The notes beneath the pieces were generated by a model. That model was not told the DNA's origin, did not search any database, and saw nothing but the letters and a program-made list of their open reading frames with translations. This document shows, piece by piece, positions 1 to 4,867 of a stretch of 9,678 bases of DNA. The position numbers and the translations under genes are program-made. The stretch is from Sulfurimonas sp. (GTDB lineage: Bacteria > Campylobacterota > Campylobacteria > Campylobacterales > Sulfurimonadaceae): positions 1-9,678 of the forward strand of contig JAGHAW010000098.1 of NCBI GenBank assembly GCA_021161305.1, given 5' to 3'. The stretch's first letter is position 1, and every line of letters starts with the position of its first letter.

Positions 1-690
1 ATTTAAGATATTATTTACAGCTTGAGCCATCTCTTCTGGTTCATCATCATATTGGTGTGAGATTTCATTTCTAATTTTTCTTAAATTTATCCACTCATTA
101 GTGCTGTTAATAAAATCAAGTTTTTCAAGTTGATTTAATAAATCTATAAACTTTATCGGTTCATTGGTTGGATTGTACTCTTGAATAATTAATTTAAAAA
201 TCTTATCTCCGAGTGTATCTTGCAGTTTGGAGAATCTAAATAGATATTGATCTATCCCTTGTACCTCATCTTTAGTTAAATTCTGATATTTAAAAGATGA
301 AATAGGTAAAATATTTTTAATGTCACTATATGCTTCTTCTATTCTTTGAAGATGTTTATCGCATTCATTAAAATATTTTTGTAGCTTTATCTTGCTTAAA
401 TCCAATTCAACTCCTTTTTCTACGGCTTCTTTTTCTATAAGTCTTTGCTCATCTTTTGCAATCACCAAATCAATTTTTTGTTCACCAATCATAGACTCAA
501 GTATGGATAGAAAACTTATCTTTTTGTCTATATTGGCATTACAATTTTTTGGCAGAAGGTATAGGTCTATATCCCCACCTTTTTGAGTATCATCCACTCT
601 TGAACCAAATAGATATATTTTAGACTCTTCACCAAAAACTTTGTTTTTACACTTTATTATGGCTTCAATTTGTGATAAGTTTAATCTCAT
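1..690 (-). CDS. Fused MntA-like nucleotidyltransferase / HepT-like HEPN protein (3' end beyond window)
   Basis: An open frame of 230 codons runs from ATG at 690 to the left edge without a stop, so the C-terminus is missing. Residues 1 to about 96 form a minimal nucleotidyltransferase: YLFGS at 26-30, GDIDL at 39-43 (Asp40 and Asp42) and a third acidic strand IDLVI at 73-77. Residues from about 103 on form an all-alpha HEPN domain containing FRFSKLQDTLG at 151-161 and RNEISHQY at 207-214, an exact RX4HXY ribonuclease motif. In the MntA-HepT toxin-antitoxin family, MntA AMPylates the Tyr of that motif to silence the RNase. There the two proteins normally come from adjacent genes; here they share one frame. 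The spacing is GSX9DXD, one residue shorter than the GSX10DXD usually quoted for MntA. The gene starts 24 nt after the fliD stop, with no Shine-Dalgarno. The domain calls are strong; toxin-antitoxin function is inferred. Confidence 0.85.
   Translation of the reverse strand, partial: MRLNLSQIEAIIKCKNKVFGEESKIYLFGSRVDDTQKGGDIDLYLLPKNCNANIDKKISFLSILESMIGEQKIDLVIAKDEQRLIEKEAVEKGVELDLSKIKLQKYFNECDKHLQRIEEAYSDIKNILPISSFKYQNLTKDEVQGIDQYLFRFSKLQDTLGDKIFKLIIQEYNPTNEPIKFIDLLNQLEKLDFINSTNEWINLRKIRNEISHQYDDEPEEMAQAVNNILN
403..416 (-). promoter_or_regulatory. Possible internal Shine-Dalgarno and TTG start for a separate HEPN product
   Basis: On the minus strand AAGGAG (416-411) lies 5 nt before an in-frame TTG (405-403), which is codon 96 of the fused nucleotidyltransferase-HEPN gene, exactly at the domain boundary. 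The main start at 690 has no such site. This could be the retained start of an originally separate HEPN gene. The caution is that the bases also encode the EKGVEL stretch, which is common at the end of this nucleotidyltransferase family, so chance is possible. Confidence 0.35.
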
Positions 691-696
691 GATGCT

Positions 697-702
697 ATTG
701 TA
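697..702 (-). promoter_or_regulatory. Putative -10 box of the MNT-HEPN gene
   Basis: TACAAT after TTTTAGA on the minus strand ends exactly 6 nt before the ATG at 690, in the short gap after the fliD stop. A start 7 nt downstream of the box would make the mRNA leaderless, which fits the missing Shine-Dalgarno. Without this promoter the gene would depend on read-through from fliD. Confidence 0.4.
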
Positions 703-714
703 TCTAAAATAAAT

Positions 715-2070
715 CTAGTCCTTATTAGCCTCAGCATCTATCATCATCTGAAGAGATGAGAATTGGGAGTTTATTCTGCTAATGATTGCATCGTATGCGA
801 TGAAGCGTTTTGTCATGATTTCGTAACGGCTATCTAGTGATGCTGTAAGTTTTTCATGTTGGCTTACAAGAGCATCTTTTGAGGTTTCTAGTTGGTCGGA
901 AAAGGTTGACATTAGCTTGTTATAGCCTGTATACTCTGTCATTTTGTCATTTAGTTTTGTAAATATACCATCTACATCATCACTACCACTAAAAAGCAAC
1001 TCCATAGCTGAAGAATCCTCCGCGAATTTAGCACTAAAAGCTGAACTATCTAAGCTCATTTCACCATATCTATCAATCTCTATACCGTAATCCATTAGTG
1101 AATTACCTTTTGAATCCACTTGTGTAACAATGCTGTTTATTTCCGAAGTGATAGATTTTATCAAACTATCACCGTTAAAAATACCAATAGCACCAGATTC
1201 TCTATCTGAGCTTGTCATGTCTTGAATGTTATTAATTAAATTGTTGTAATTTTGAACAAATATAGACATTTCCGAACTTATAGCTGTATTGTTTTGACTT
1301 ATATTTATATTTGCTGAGTCTGTTGCTTCTTGGTTTTGGTTAAGTGTTAGTGTTACACCATTTATAAGGTCACTTATCTCATTGGTGTCACGAGTGATTT
1401 CAATACCATTATATTTAAATGTAGCACCCTTTGCTGGTTGGATATTATTTAAAGCTAAAATTGTAGAGAGTCCATCTGCTCCAGAGTTAGAATCTGAAAA
1501 AGTGATAGCTTGGTTTTCTGTATCTGCACTAATAACTAACTCATAACTCTCAGCACCAACTTGTAAAACAGAAGCAGTCATTTCATCACTAGCTTTTTCA
1601 TTGATACTATCTCTTATATCGTTAAGAGAGCTATCTGCCGTGTAGTCTATAGTGAAATCTTCACCATTAATTGTTATGGTTAGTGTTCCACTTCCCAAAT
1701 CAGTTATAGGTGTTGATTTTTCGCCCAATGCAGTAGAATTCCAAACATTTTTTTCGGCTTTGTCAACTTCTGTAATATTAAAAGATTGAATGTCTGAGCC
1801 ATCTTCTACCGTTGCTGTAACAGCATCAGTACTTCCGTTAATAGAGCGACCGAGGTAAATACTACTTCCACTAAGAGCAGTAGCACTTGCCTTAAAAGTT
1901 GTCATCAGAGATGAAAGCAGTGTAAACGCATCTTCTTTTTGGTTTGCTAAAGTAATCTTATCTTCCATTGGTTTAATGATTACAGTCTCATCATTTGCTC
2001 TTAGCTTTTCAATAAGTTCTGATGTCAATACTCCTGAACCTATTCCAAGTGAGTTAATCGTCCCTGCCAT
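715..2070 (-). CDS. fliD: Flagellar hook-associated protein 2 (filament cap) FliD
   Basis: FliD forms the cap complex at the tip of the growing flagellar filament and folds exported flagellin into place. The 451-residue protein has the FliD N-terminal domain from about residue 7 to 105 (GIGSGVLTSELIEKL, residues 9-23) and the C-terminal domain from about 217 to 440, opening with KYNGIEITRDTNEISDLINGV (219-239). The C-terminal helix at 420-445 carries FIAYDAIISRINSQFSSLQ, typical of FliD. There is no signal peptide, as expected for a flagellar type III export substrate. The length is near the common bacterial size and much shorter than the FliD of about 640 residues in Campylobacter jejuni. 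The start is supported by AAAGGA 6 nt before the ATG. The gene diverges from fliS, whereas in Campylobacter fliD and fliS lie in one direction. Confidence 0.96.
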   Translation of the reverse strand: MAGTINSLGIGSGVLTSELIEKLRANDETVIIKPMEDKITLANQKEDAFTLLSSLMTTFKASATALSGSSIYLGRSINGSTDAVTATVEDGSDIQSFNITEVDKAEKNVWNSTALGEKSTPITDLGSGTLTITINGEDFTIDYTADSSLNDIRDSINEKASDEMTASVLQVGAESYELVISADTENQAITFSDSNSGADGLSTILALNNIQPAKGATFKYNGIEITRDTNEISDLINGVTLTLNQNQEATDSANINISQNNTAISSEMSIFVQNYNNLINNIQDMTSSDRESGAIGIFNGDSLIKSITSEINSIVTQVDSKGNSLMDYGIEIDRYGEMSLDSSAFSAKFAEDSSAMELLFSGSDDVDGIFTKLNDKMTEYTGYNKLMSTFSDQLETSKDALVSQHEKLTASLDSRYEIMTKRFIAYDAIISRINSQFSSLQMMIDAEANKD

Positions 2071-2114
2071 GATAAATCCTTTTATCTATAAATGTTTATA
2101 AAACTTATAATACC

Positions 2115-2140
2115 ATATCGTCATGTTGGCAAATTTTTTA
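2115..2140 (-). promoter_or_regulatory. Candidate sigma-28 promoter of fliD
   Basis: On the minus strand TAAA (2140-2137) is followed after 16 nt by CGATAT (2120-2115). This matches the FliA-class pattern TAAA-N15/17-CGATAT, and CGATAT is the form typical of Campylobacterota. Transcription would start near 2108, giving a leader of about 37 nt. A TATTAT/TATAAG sigma-70-like box lies just downstream at 2104-2112 and is a competing explanation. Confidence 0.5.
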
Positions 2141-2164
2141 AGAGAAATTTATCAAAAATTTTAC

Positions 2165-2191
2165 TAAAGAAAAAAATTTTGTTGCCGATTT
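2165..2191 (+). promoter_or_regulatory. Sigma-28 (FliA) promoter of fliS
   Basis: TAAAGAAA at 2165-2172, then exactly 11 nt, then GCCGATTT at 2184-2191. This is a near-perfect copy of the FliA consensus TAAAGTTT-N11-GCCGATAA. The predicted start of transcription is about 2198, so translation from the ATG at 2235 would have a leader of about 37 nt. Confidence 0.7.
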
Positions 2192-2222
2192 ATTTGGCAT
2201 GGAAAACAAAGATATAGAAAAT

Positions 2223-2228
2223 AAAGGA
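2223..2228 (+). promoter_or_regulatory. Ribosome binding site that sets the fliS start
   Basis: AAAGGA lies 6 nt before the ATG at 2235. The upstream in-frame ATG at 2199 has no Shine-Dalgarno and falls at the predicted transcription start, so 2235 is preferred. The resulting N-terminus MYGSVAHNIY also matches the usual FliS beginning. Confidence 0.75.
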
Positions 2229-2234
2229 TTTGAA

Positions 2235-2609
2235 ATGTATGGTAGCGTAGCTCATAATATTTATGCAGAAAATAATGTAGGGATAGAATCCCCGGCTAAA
2301 CTTATAGGGATGTTATACGAGGGTGTTCTTCGTTTTAACGCACAAGCAAAAAAAGCTATAAAAGATGGGAATTTAGAGAAAAAAGTTTACTGGACAAATC
2401 GCTCGACGGCAGTAATTACTGAATTAATAACCATTCTAGATATGTCACAAGGTCAAGTATCTGAGTATTTAGAAGGGCTTTATGCTTACGAGATAAATCT
2501 TTTAAGTACAGCATGCCTTGACAATGATACAGATAAAATAGATGAGGTCAATAATGTATTTAAATCTCTTTTAGAAGCGTGGAGAGAGACTACAGATGTG
2601 GCTTACTAA
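2235..2609 (+). CDS. fliS: Flagellin export chaperone FliS
   Basis: FliS binds the disordered C-terminus of flagellin in the cytoplasm, prevents early polymerisation and delivers it to the flagellar export apparatus. The 124-residue protein begins MYGSVAHNIYAENNVGIESP and continues with KLIGMLYEGVLRFNAQAKKAI, the hallmark first helices of FliS. It ends with LLEAWRET, also typical. The length fits the family (about 125-135). A start at 2199 would add 12 charged residues that do not resemble FliS and is rejected on ribosome-binding and promoter grounds. A sigma-28 promoter lies directly upstream. The 3' end overlaps the next gene by 14 nt, which suggests translational coupling. Confidence 0.95.
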   Translation: MYGSVAHNIYAENNVGIESPAKLIGMLYEGVLRFNAQAKKAIKDGNLEKKVYWTNRSTAVITELITILDMSQGQVSEYLEGLYAYEINLLSTACLDNDTDKIDEVNNVFKSLLEAWRETTDVAY

Positions 2610-2850
2610 ACTTAAAATTGCTATAGTAGAAAAAAATACAGATGTTTTGGATGGGCTTTTGAATGAAACTCCGAAGTTTAGTGATGCCAAAGAGATTCAA
2701 GAGGCTATGTACCTCTTAAGAGAAGCTTCTGAGTTGCTTTACTCTTTAAAAGATGAAACAGCCGTCTCTATGAAACAGCTTAAAAAGAATCTCTCTTTTT
2801 TAAAATCTACTCAAGTTCAACCCTCTGCTAAGTTGGATATAAGGCTATAA
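2596..2850 (+). CDS. Small helical protein coupled to fliS, possible FliT-like flagellar chaperone
   Basis: The 84-residue product is charged, predicted mostly helical and has no membrane segment or signal peptide. I do not recognise a named family. Its ATG lies inside the end of fliS (14-nt overlap), with GGAGAG about 9 nt upstream inside fliS, so the two are probably translated together. In Campylobacter a small uncharacterised gene also follows fliS, and in enterobacteria that place is taken by fliT, a small helical FliD chaperone. Position and size therefore suggest a flagellar export chaperone or FliS partner; the sequence alone does not prove it. Its last 6 bases overlap the 3' end of the convergent dehydrogenase gene. 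Confidence 0.75.
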   Translation: MWLTKLKIAIVEKNTDVLDGLLNETPKFSDAKEIQEAMYLLREASELLYSLKDETAVSMKQLKKNLSFLKSTQVQPSAKLDIRL

Positions 2851-3552
2851 CTTCTTCTTTTTAGAAATCCCAAATTTTAAACTTCTTATAGTGTAGTCAC
2901 TTACAACAGCACCTTTTCTCATACCGAGTATATGTTCCACGGCGTCTGCTATGTCTCTTACTAGTAATCTTTCATCCTCTTTAGAACTTGTCTCAAATCT
3001 GAGTTCATCATAAAAATTAGTTTGTGTCATATCTGGGTTGATATTTGTTATACTAAGTCCACTCTTTCTTGTCTCTTCAAAAAGAGAGCCTCCAAAAGCT
3101 TTTAGACCGGCTTTTGTAGCACTGTAAACTCCTGCAAATTTACTGGCTCTTATAGCCTCTATGGAATTTATGTTGATAAGGTAGCCATTATTTTGTTTTA
3201 ACTCACGAAGCAAAGTGTTTGTTAGTAGCATTGGAGCAGTAAGATTTAAAAATGTCATCTGGGTTATAGTCTTATGGCTTAACTCTTCATGTGGTTCAAA
3301 CTTGCCAAAACCGGCACAGTTGATTAGCATATGAATCTTCTCTTTTTTAAGAGTTTCACACGCCAAAAGGGTTTGGCTTTCATCCGATAAATCAGCTTGT
3401 AACAGGGTGAAGTCGGCATGTGGAATTATCTCTTTTGATATATTGCGACTAACTCCGATAACACTCCATCCAAGTTCTAAAAGTCTTAAACTTATAGCTT
3501 TTCCAATTCCACTGCTAGCACCCGTTACTATAGCTTTTTTACGACTCGGCAT
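2845..3552 (-). CDS. Short-chain dehydrogenase/reductase (SDR)
   Basis: A classical SDR oxidoreductase of 235 residues, the usual length for this cytoplasmic NAD(P)-dependent family. The nucleotide-binding motif TGASSGIG is at residues 10-17, NCAG at 78-81, and the catalytic tetrad can be read as Asn103, Ser130, Tyr143 and Lys147 (YSATK at 143-147). Arg36 after strand 2 hints at NADP(H) preference. The substrate cannot be told from sequence. The C-terminus ends in a lysine-rich tail (KKKK). The start is supported by AGGGAGG 6 nt before the ATG. It lies 33 nt downstream of the nucleosidase-like gene on the same strand and is probably co-transcribed with it. Confidence 0.93.
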   Translation of the reverse strand: MPSRKKAIVTGASSGIGKAISLRLLELGWSVIGVSRNISKEIIPHADFTLLQADLSDESQTLLACETLKKEKIHMLINCAGFGKFEPHEELSHKTITQMTFLNLTAPMLLTNTLLRELKQNNGYLININSIEAIRASKFAGVYSATKAGLKAFGGSLFEETRKSGLSITNINPDMTQTNFYDELRFETSSKEDERLLVRDIADAVEHILGMRKGAVVSDYTIRSLKFGISKKKKL

Positions 3553-3585
3553 TTAGTGCCTCCCTGCATTGTACTTTAGCACTTA

Positions 3586-4110
3586 TCATCTCTTTATCTC
3601 CATCATAATCTCATCAATTTTATTAAATATCAATCTTTTTGCACTATCTTTTGTAACTCTCTTTGGTTCAAAATGGTCACTTACAACTTTAAAAATATAT
3701 CTGTTTTTTATATCTTTTGTAGCTTGTAAAAAACCTGCACTCTCCATATCTACAACATCATATCTATCTTTATCGCCAATCTCTTTATCTACACAGGTTA
3801 ATGTTCCCAAGCAAAGCATGGGAGCAAGAGAGAGATTTGTTCCCCCTCTCGTTCCCACGCTCTGCGTGGGAACGCATATGCTCAGTAATTCGCCAATTTC
3901 AAACTCTTCACTAGCCCCACAAATCCCAACATTGACAATTTTATCATCATTGCTAAACTCTTTTAAAACTTGGCTCGTAGTTTTGTGCATATTTTCTTTG
4001 CCAATACCACTTATAATGACACAAATTTTATCATTTTTATAGTTTTTTAGTTTGAATTTATCCACAAATGCTTGAGCTTCAGCTTTTAAAGCGACTATTA
4101 TATAAATCAT
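3586..4110 (-). CDS. Short MTA/SAH-nucleosidase-like phosphorylase-superfamily protein with inserted palindromic element
   Basis: The 174-residue protein resembles the nucleoside phosphorylase / MTA-SAH nucleosidase superfamily, whose members cleave the N-glycosidic bond of purine nucleosides. It starts MIYIIVALKAEAQAF, with Glu12 in the place of the general acid. It has SGIGKENM at 34-41, VGICGAS near 61, VDMESAGF near 121 (ribose-binding region) and VVSDHFE near 143 (catalytic Asp). It is much shorter than MtnN (about 230), so it belongs to a compact subgroup, and the substrate is unknown. Residues about 80-103, VPTQSVGTR through MLCLGT, are encoded by a GC-rich palindromic repeat that keeps the frame. 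They fall in the variable loop between core strands, so the fold and active-site residues may survive. No Shine-Dalgarno precedes the ATG; a -10 box 6 nt upstream suggests a leaderless mRNA. Confidence 0.8.
   Translation of the reverse strand: MIYIIVALKAEAQAFVDKFKLKNYKNDKICVIISGIGKENMHKTTSQVLKEFSNDDKIVNVGICGASEEFEIGELLSICVPTQSVGTRGGTNLSLAPMLCLGTLTCVDKEIGDKDRYDVVDMESAGFLQATKDIKNRYIFKVVSDHFEPKRVTKDSAKRLIFNKIDEIMMEIKR
3803..3877. repeat. Double-palindrome repeat element inserted in frame in the nucleosidase gene
   Basis: The right half is a perfect 10-bp inverted repeat, GTTCCCACGC-TCT-GCGTGGGAAC (3851-3873). The left half is a degenerate copy, GTTCCCAAGC-AAA-GCATGGGAGC (3803-3825), with two mismatches. 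Between them, AGAGAG near 3828 and CTCTC at 3846-3850 can also pair. The GC-rich composition contrasts with the AT-rich flanks. From memory, the GTTCCCACGC/GCGTGGGAAC palindrome is dispersed in many unrelated bacterial genomes and gives peptides such as VPTQSVGTR and MLCVGT in predicted proteins. The exact borders and any target duplication are uncertain. Confidence 0.8.
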
Positions 4111-4116
4111 TTTAAG

Positions 4117-4122
4117 ATTATA
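4117..4122 (-). promoter_or_regulatory. -10 box of the nucleosidase-SDR operon
   Basis: A perfect TATAAT preceded by TTTTTTGA on the minus strand, the T-run plus -10 layout common in Campylobacterota. It ends 6 nt before the ATG at 4110, so transcription is predicted to start at or next to the start codon. It is back to back with the SRP RNA promoter, 15 bp away. Confidence 0.65.
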
Positions 4123-4137
4123 TCAAAAAAGTTTAGT

Positions 4138-4143
4138 TATAAT
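4138..4143 (+). promoter_or_regulatory. -10 box of the SRP RNA gene
   Basis: TATAAT lies 6 nt before G4150, the first base of the terminal helix of the SRP RNA, so the predicted start of transcription and the RNA 5' end agree. There is no clear -35 box, only AT-rich sequence. Confidence 0.7.
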
Positions 4144-4149
4144 TTCATC

Positions 4150-4250
4150 GCTTCTTTAGACTTGTGCAATAGTATTTTGAGATACTGTGTCAGGGTAGGA
4201 ATACAGCAGCACACCTTGATGTGCTATGTGCCGCAGGTATCTGGAGAGGC
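4150..4250 (+). ncRNA. ffs: Signal recognition particle RNA, small bacterial type (4.5S)
   Basis: This is the RNA scaffold that binds Ffh and guides membrane-protein targeting. The apical hairpin is clear: GTCAGG, then GTA paired with TAC around a GGAA tetraloop, then AGCAGC (about 4189-4210). This is the conserved Ffh-binding helix 8 with its CAGG/AGCA internal loop. The ends form a closing helix: GCTTCTTTAGA (4150-4160) pairs along its whole length, with G-U pairs, to TCTGGAGAGGC (4240-4250). Inside it CTTG (4161-4164) pairs with CAGG (4234-4237). The roughly 101-nt size fits the small SRP RNA class, which lacks an Alu domain. The TTCTTT after the helix may act as a weak terminator. It converges on the neighbouring 76-codon gene, whose stop lies 7 nt beyond. 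Confidence 0.9.
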
Positions 4251-4257
4251 ACCTTCT

Positions 4258-4488
4258 TTAATTATCATCCCTATATTTTGAAATTCCACATGGCTGATTT
4301 GGTGTTGGCGGATTCTCTTTTAAGTATGTTAAATCTTCCAAAGTTTGGGTTAAAACTCTCTTTTGTTGAAGAATCGGAAGCATAATATTGTCTTTTTCAT
4401 TTAGTGGAACACTCCAGTCAAGAAGTAACTTTTGAACCTCATCATCTAGCTCTTTAAGTGCATTTTCTATATGTTTAATTGAATTCAT
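4258..4488 (-). CDS. Hypothetical 76-residue protein
   Basis: Not recognised. The product is acidic and leucine-rich in its first half (HIENALKELDDEVQKLLLDW, residues 6-25), consistent with an amphipathic helix or short coiled coil. It then has a proline-rich stretch (NPPTPNQP, near residue 60) and a polar tail. There is no signal peptide, membrane segment or metal motif. The support for a real gene is a very good promoter (TGCTATAAT) placed 6 nt before the ATG, and the tight fit between the SRP RNA and rpmI, with no overlap with either. There is no Shine-Dalgarno, so a leaderless mRNA is likely if it is expressed. The function is unknown. Confidence 0.65.
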   Translation of the reverse strand: MNSIKHIENALKELDDEVQKLLLDWSVPLNEKDNIMLPILQQKRVLTQTLEDLTYLKENPPTPNQPCGISKYRDDN

Positions 4489-4494
4489 AAAGTG

Positions 4495-4500
4495 ATTATA
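4495..4500 (-). promoter_or_regulatory. Extended -10 box of the 76-codon gene
   Basis: TTTTGCTATAAT on the minus strand is a perfect TATAAT with the TGN extension. It ends exactly 6 nt before the ATG at 4488, the same geometry as at the nucleosidase gene. It is back to back with the rpmI promoter, 23 bp away. Confidence 0.6.
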
Positions 4501-4523
4501 GCAAAATATTAGATTTTTTTGGG

Positions 4524-4529
4524 TATAAT
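4524..4529 (+). promoter_or_regulatory. -10 box of the rpmI-rplT operon
   Basis: A perfect TATAAT after a run of seven T and GGG, typical of strong Campylobacterota housekeeping promoters. Transcription is predicted to start near 4536, leaving a leader of about 35 nt before rpmI. An inverted repeat ATTCTCA/TGAGAAT (4533-4552) lies across the predicted start. Confidence 0.7.
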
Positions 4530-4570
4530 CCCATTCTCAAATTTATGAGAATTTTATGAAGGAGTTATCG

Positions 4571-4762
4571 ATGCCAAAAATGAAATCGGTAAAAGGCGCT
4601 GTTAAGCGTTTTAAAGTTAAGAAAAATGGTCAAATTAAGCGTGGTAAAGCGTTTAGAAGCCACATTTTAACTAAGCAAGATGCTGCAACTCGTCGTGATC
4701 AAAACAGCCCGTCTGTTATTTCTGACGCAGATGCTGCAAACATCAAGGCTATGATTAACTAA
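4571..4762 (+). CDS. rpmI: 50S ribosomal protein L35
   Basis: A basic 63-residue protein of the large ribosomal subunit. It begins MPKMKSVKGAVKRFKVKKNG and contains GKAFRSHILTKQ, both diagnostic of L35, and it is the usual family length. The start at 4571 is chosen over the in-frame ATG at 4556, because AAGGAG (4559-4564) sits 6 nt before it and the family begins MPKMK. rplT follows after 105 nt. infC, which precedes rpmI in many bacteria, is absent upstream; a separate rpmI-rplT pair is known in Campylobacter. Confidence 0.97.
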   Translation: MPKMKSVKGAVKRFKVKKNGQIKRGKAFRSHILTKQDAATRRDQNSPSVISDADAANIKAMIN

Positions 4763-4850
4763 TCTTAGTTAAATCATAAATCTCCAATTTATTATATAAA
4801 TTGGGCAAGTCCATGAAAAATGGCACCTTGAACACAAAAAGTGTCTAGGT
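4753..4850 (+). promoter_or_regulatory. Candidate structured leader between rpmI and rplT
   Basis: Four successive hairpins can be drawn in the RNA: GATTAACTA/TAGTTAAATC across the rpmI stop (4753-4775, one bulge), CCAATTTAT-TAT-ATAAATTGG (4784-4804, 9 bp perfect), CCAT-GAAAA-ATGG (4811-4823), and ACCT..ACAC-AAAAA-GTGT..AGGT (4825-4850). The rplT ribosome binding site follows directly. L20 is known to repress its own operon by binding mRNA structures that mimic its 23S rRNA site in other bacteria, so an L20-responsive element is plausible here. The role is inferred. Confidence 0.4.
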
Positions 4851-4867
4851 AAAGAAAAAGGAAAGAA

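Noticed and set aside
392..586. 64-codon open frame on the plus strand
   Set aside because: It lies opposite the MNT-HEPN gene, whose frame shows clear domain motifs; its product is a low-complexity Ser/Phe-rich shadow.
2199..2234. N-terminal 12-codon extension of fliS
   Set aside because: It has no ribosome binding site, falls at the predicted transcription start, and adds residues not typical of FliS; the ATG at 2235 has AAAGGA and the family N-terminus.
3555..3583. AGTGC/GCACT pairing around the SDR ribosome binding site as a translation switch
   Set aside because: Only 5 bp with a 19-nt loop; too weak and likely chance.
3803..3877. CRISPR repeats or a transcription terminator
   Set aside because: Only two unequal palindromes with one 25-bp spacer, inside a coding region, and no T-run; a dispersed palindromic repeat explains it better.
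3569..4042. 157-codon open frame on the plus strand
   Set aside because: It is antisense to the nucleosidase-like gene and gives a hydrophobic shadow peptide with no family features; the peptide VPTLCVGTH in it is just the palindromic element read from the other side.
3586..4110. Calling the nucleosidase-like gene a pseudogene because of the inserted repeat
   Set aside because: The frame is intact across the insert and the expected catalytic Glu and Asp positions are present on both sides.
4533..4552. Inverted repeat ATTCTCA/TGAGAAT before rpmI as a regulatory hairpin
   Set aside because: The predicted transcription start (near 4536) lies inside its left arm, so the mRNA would keep only a 4-bp stem.
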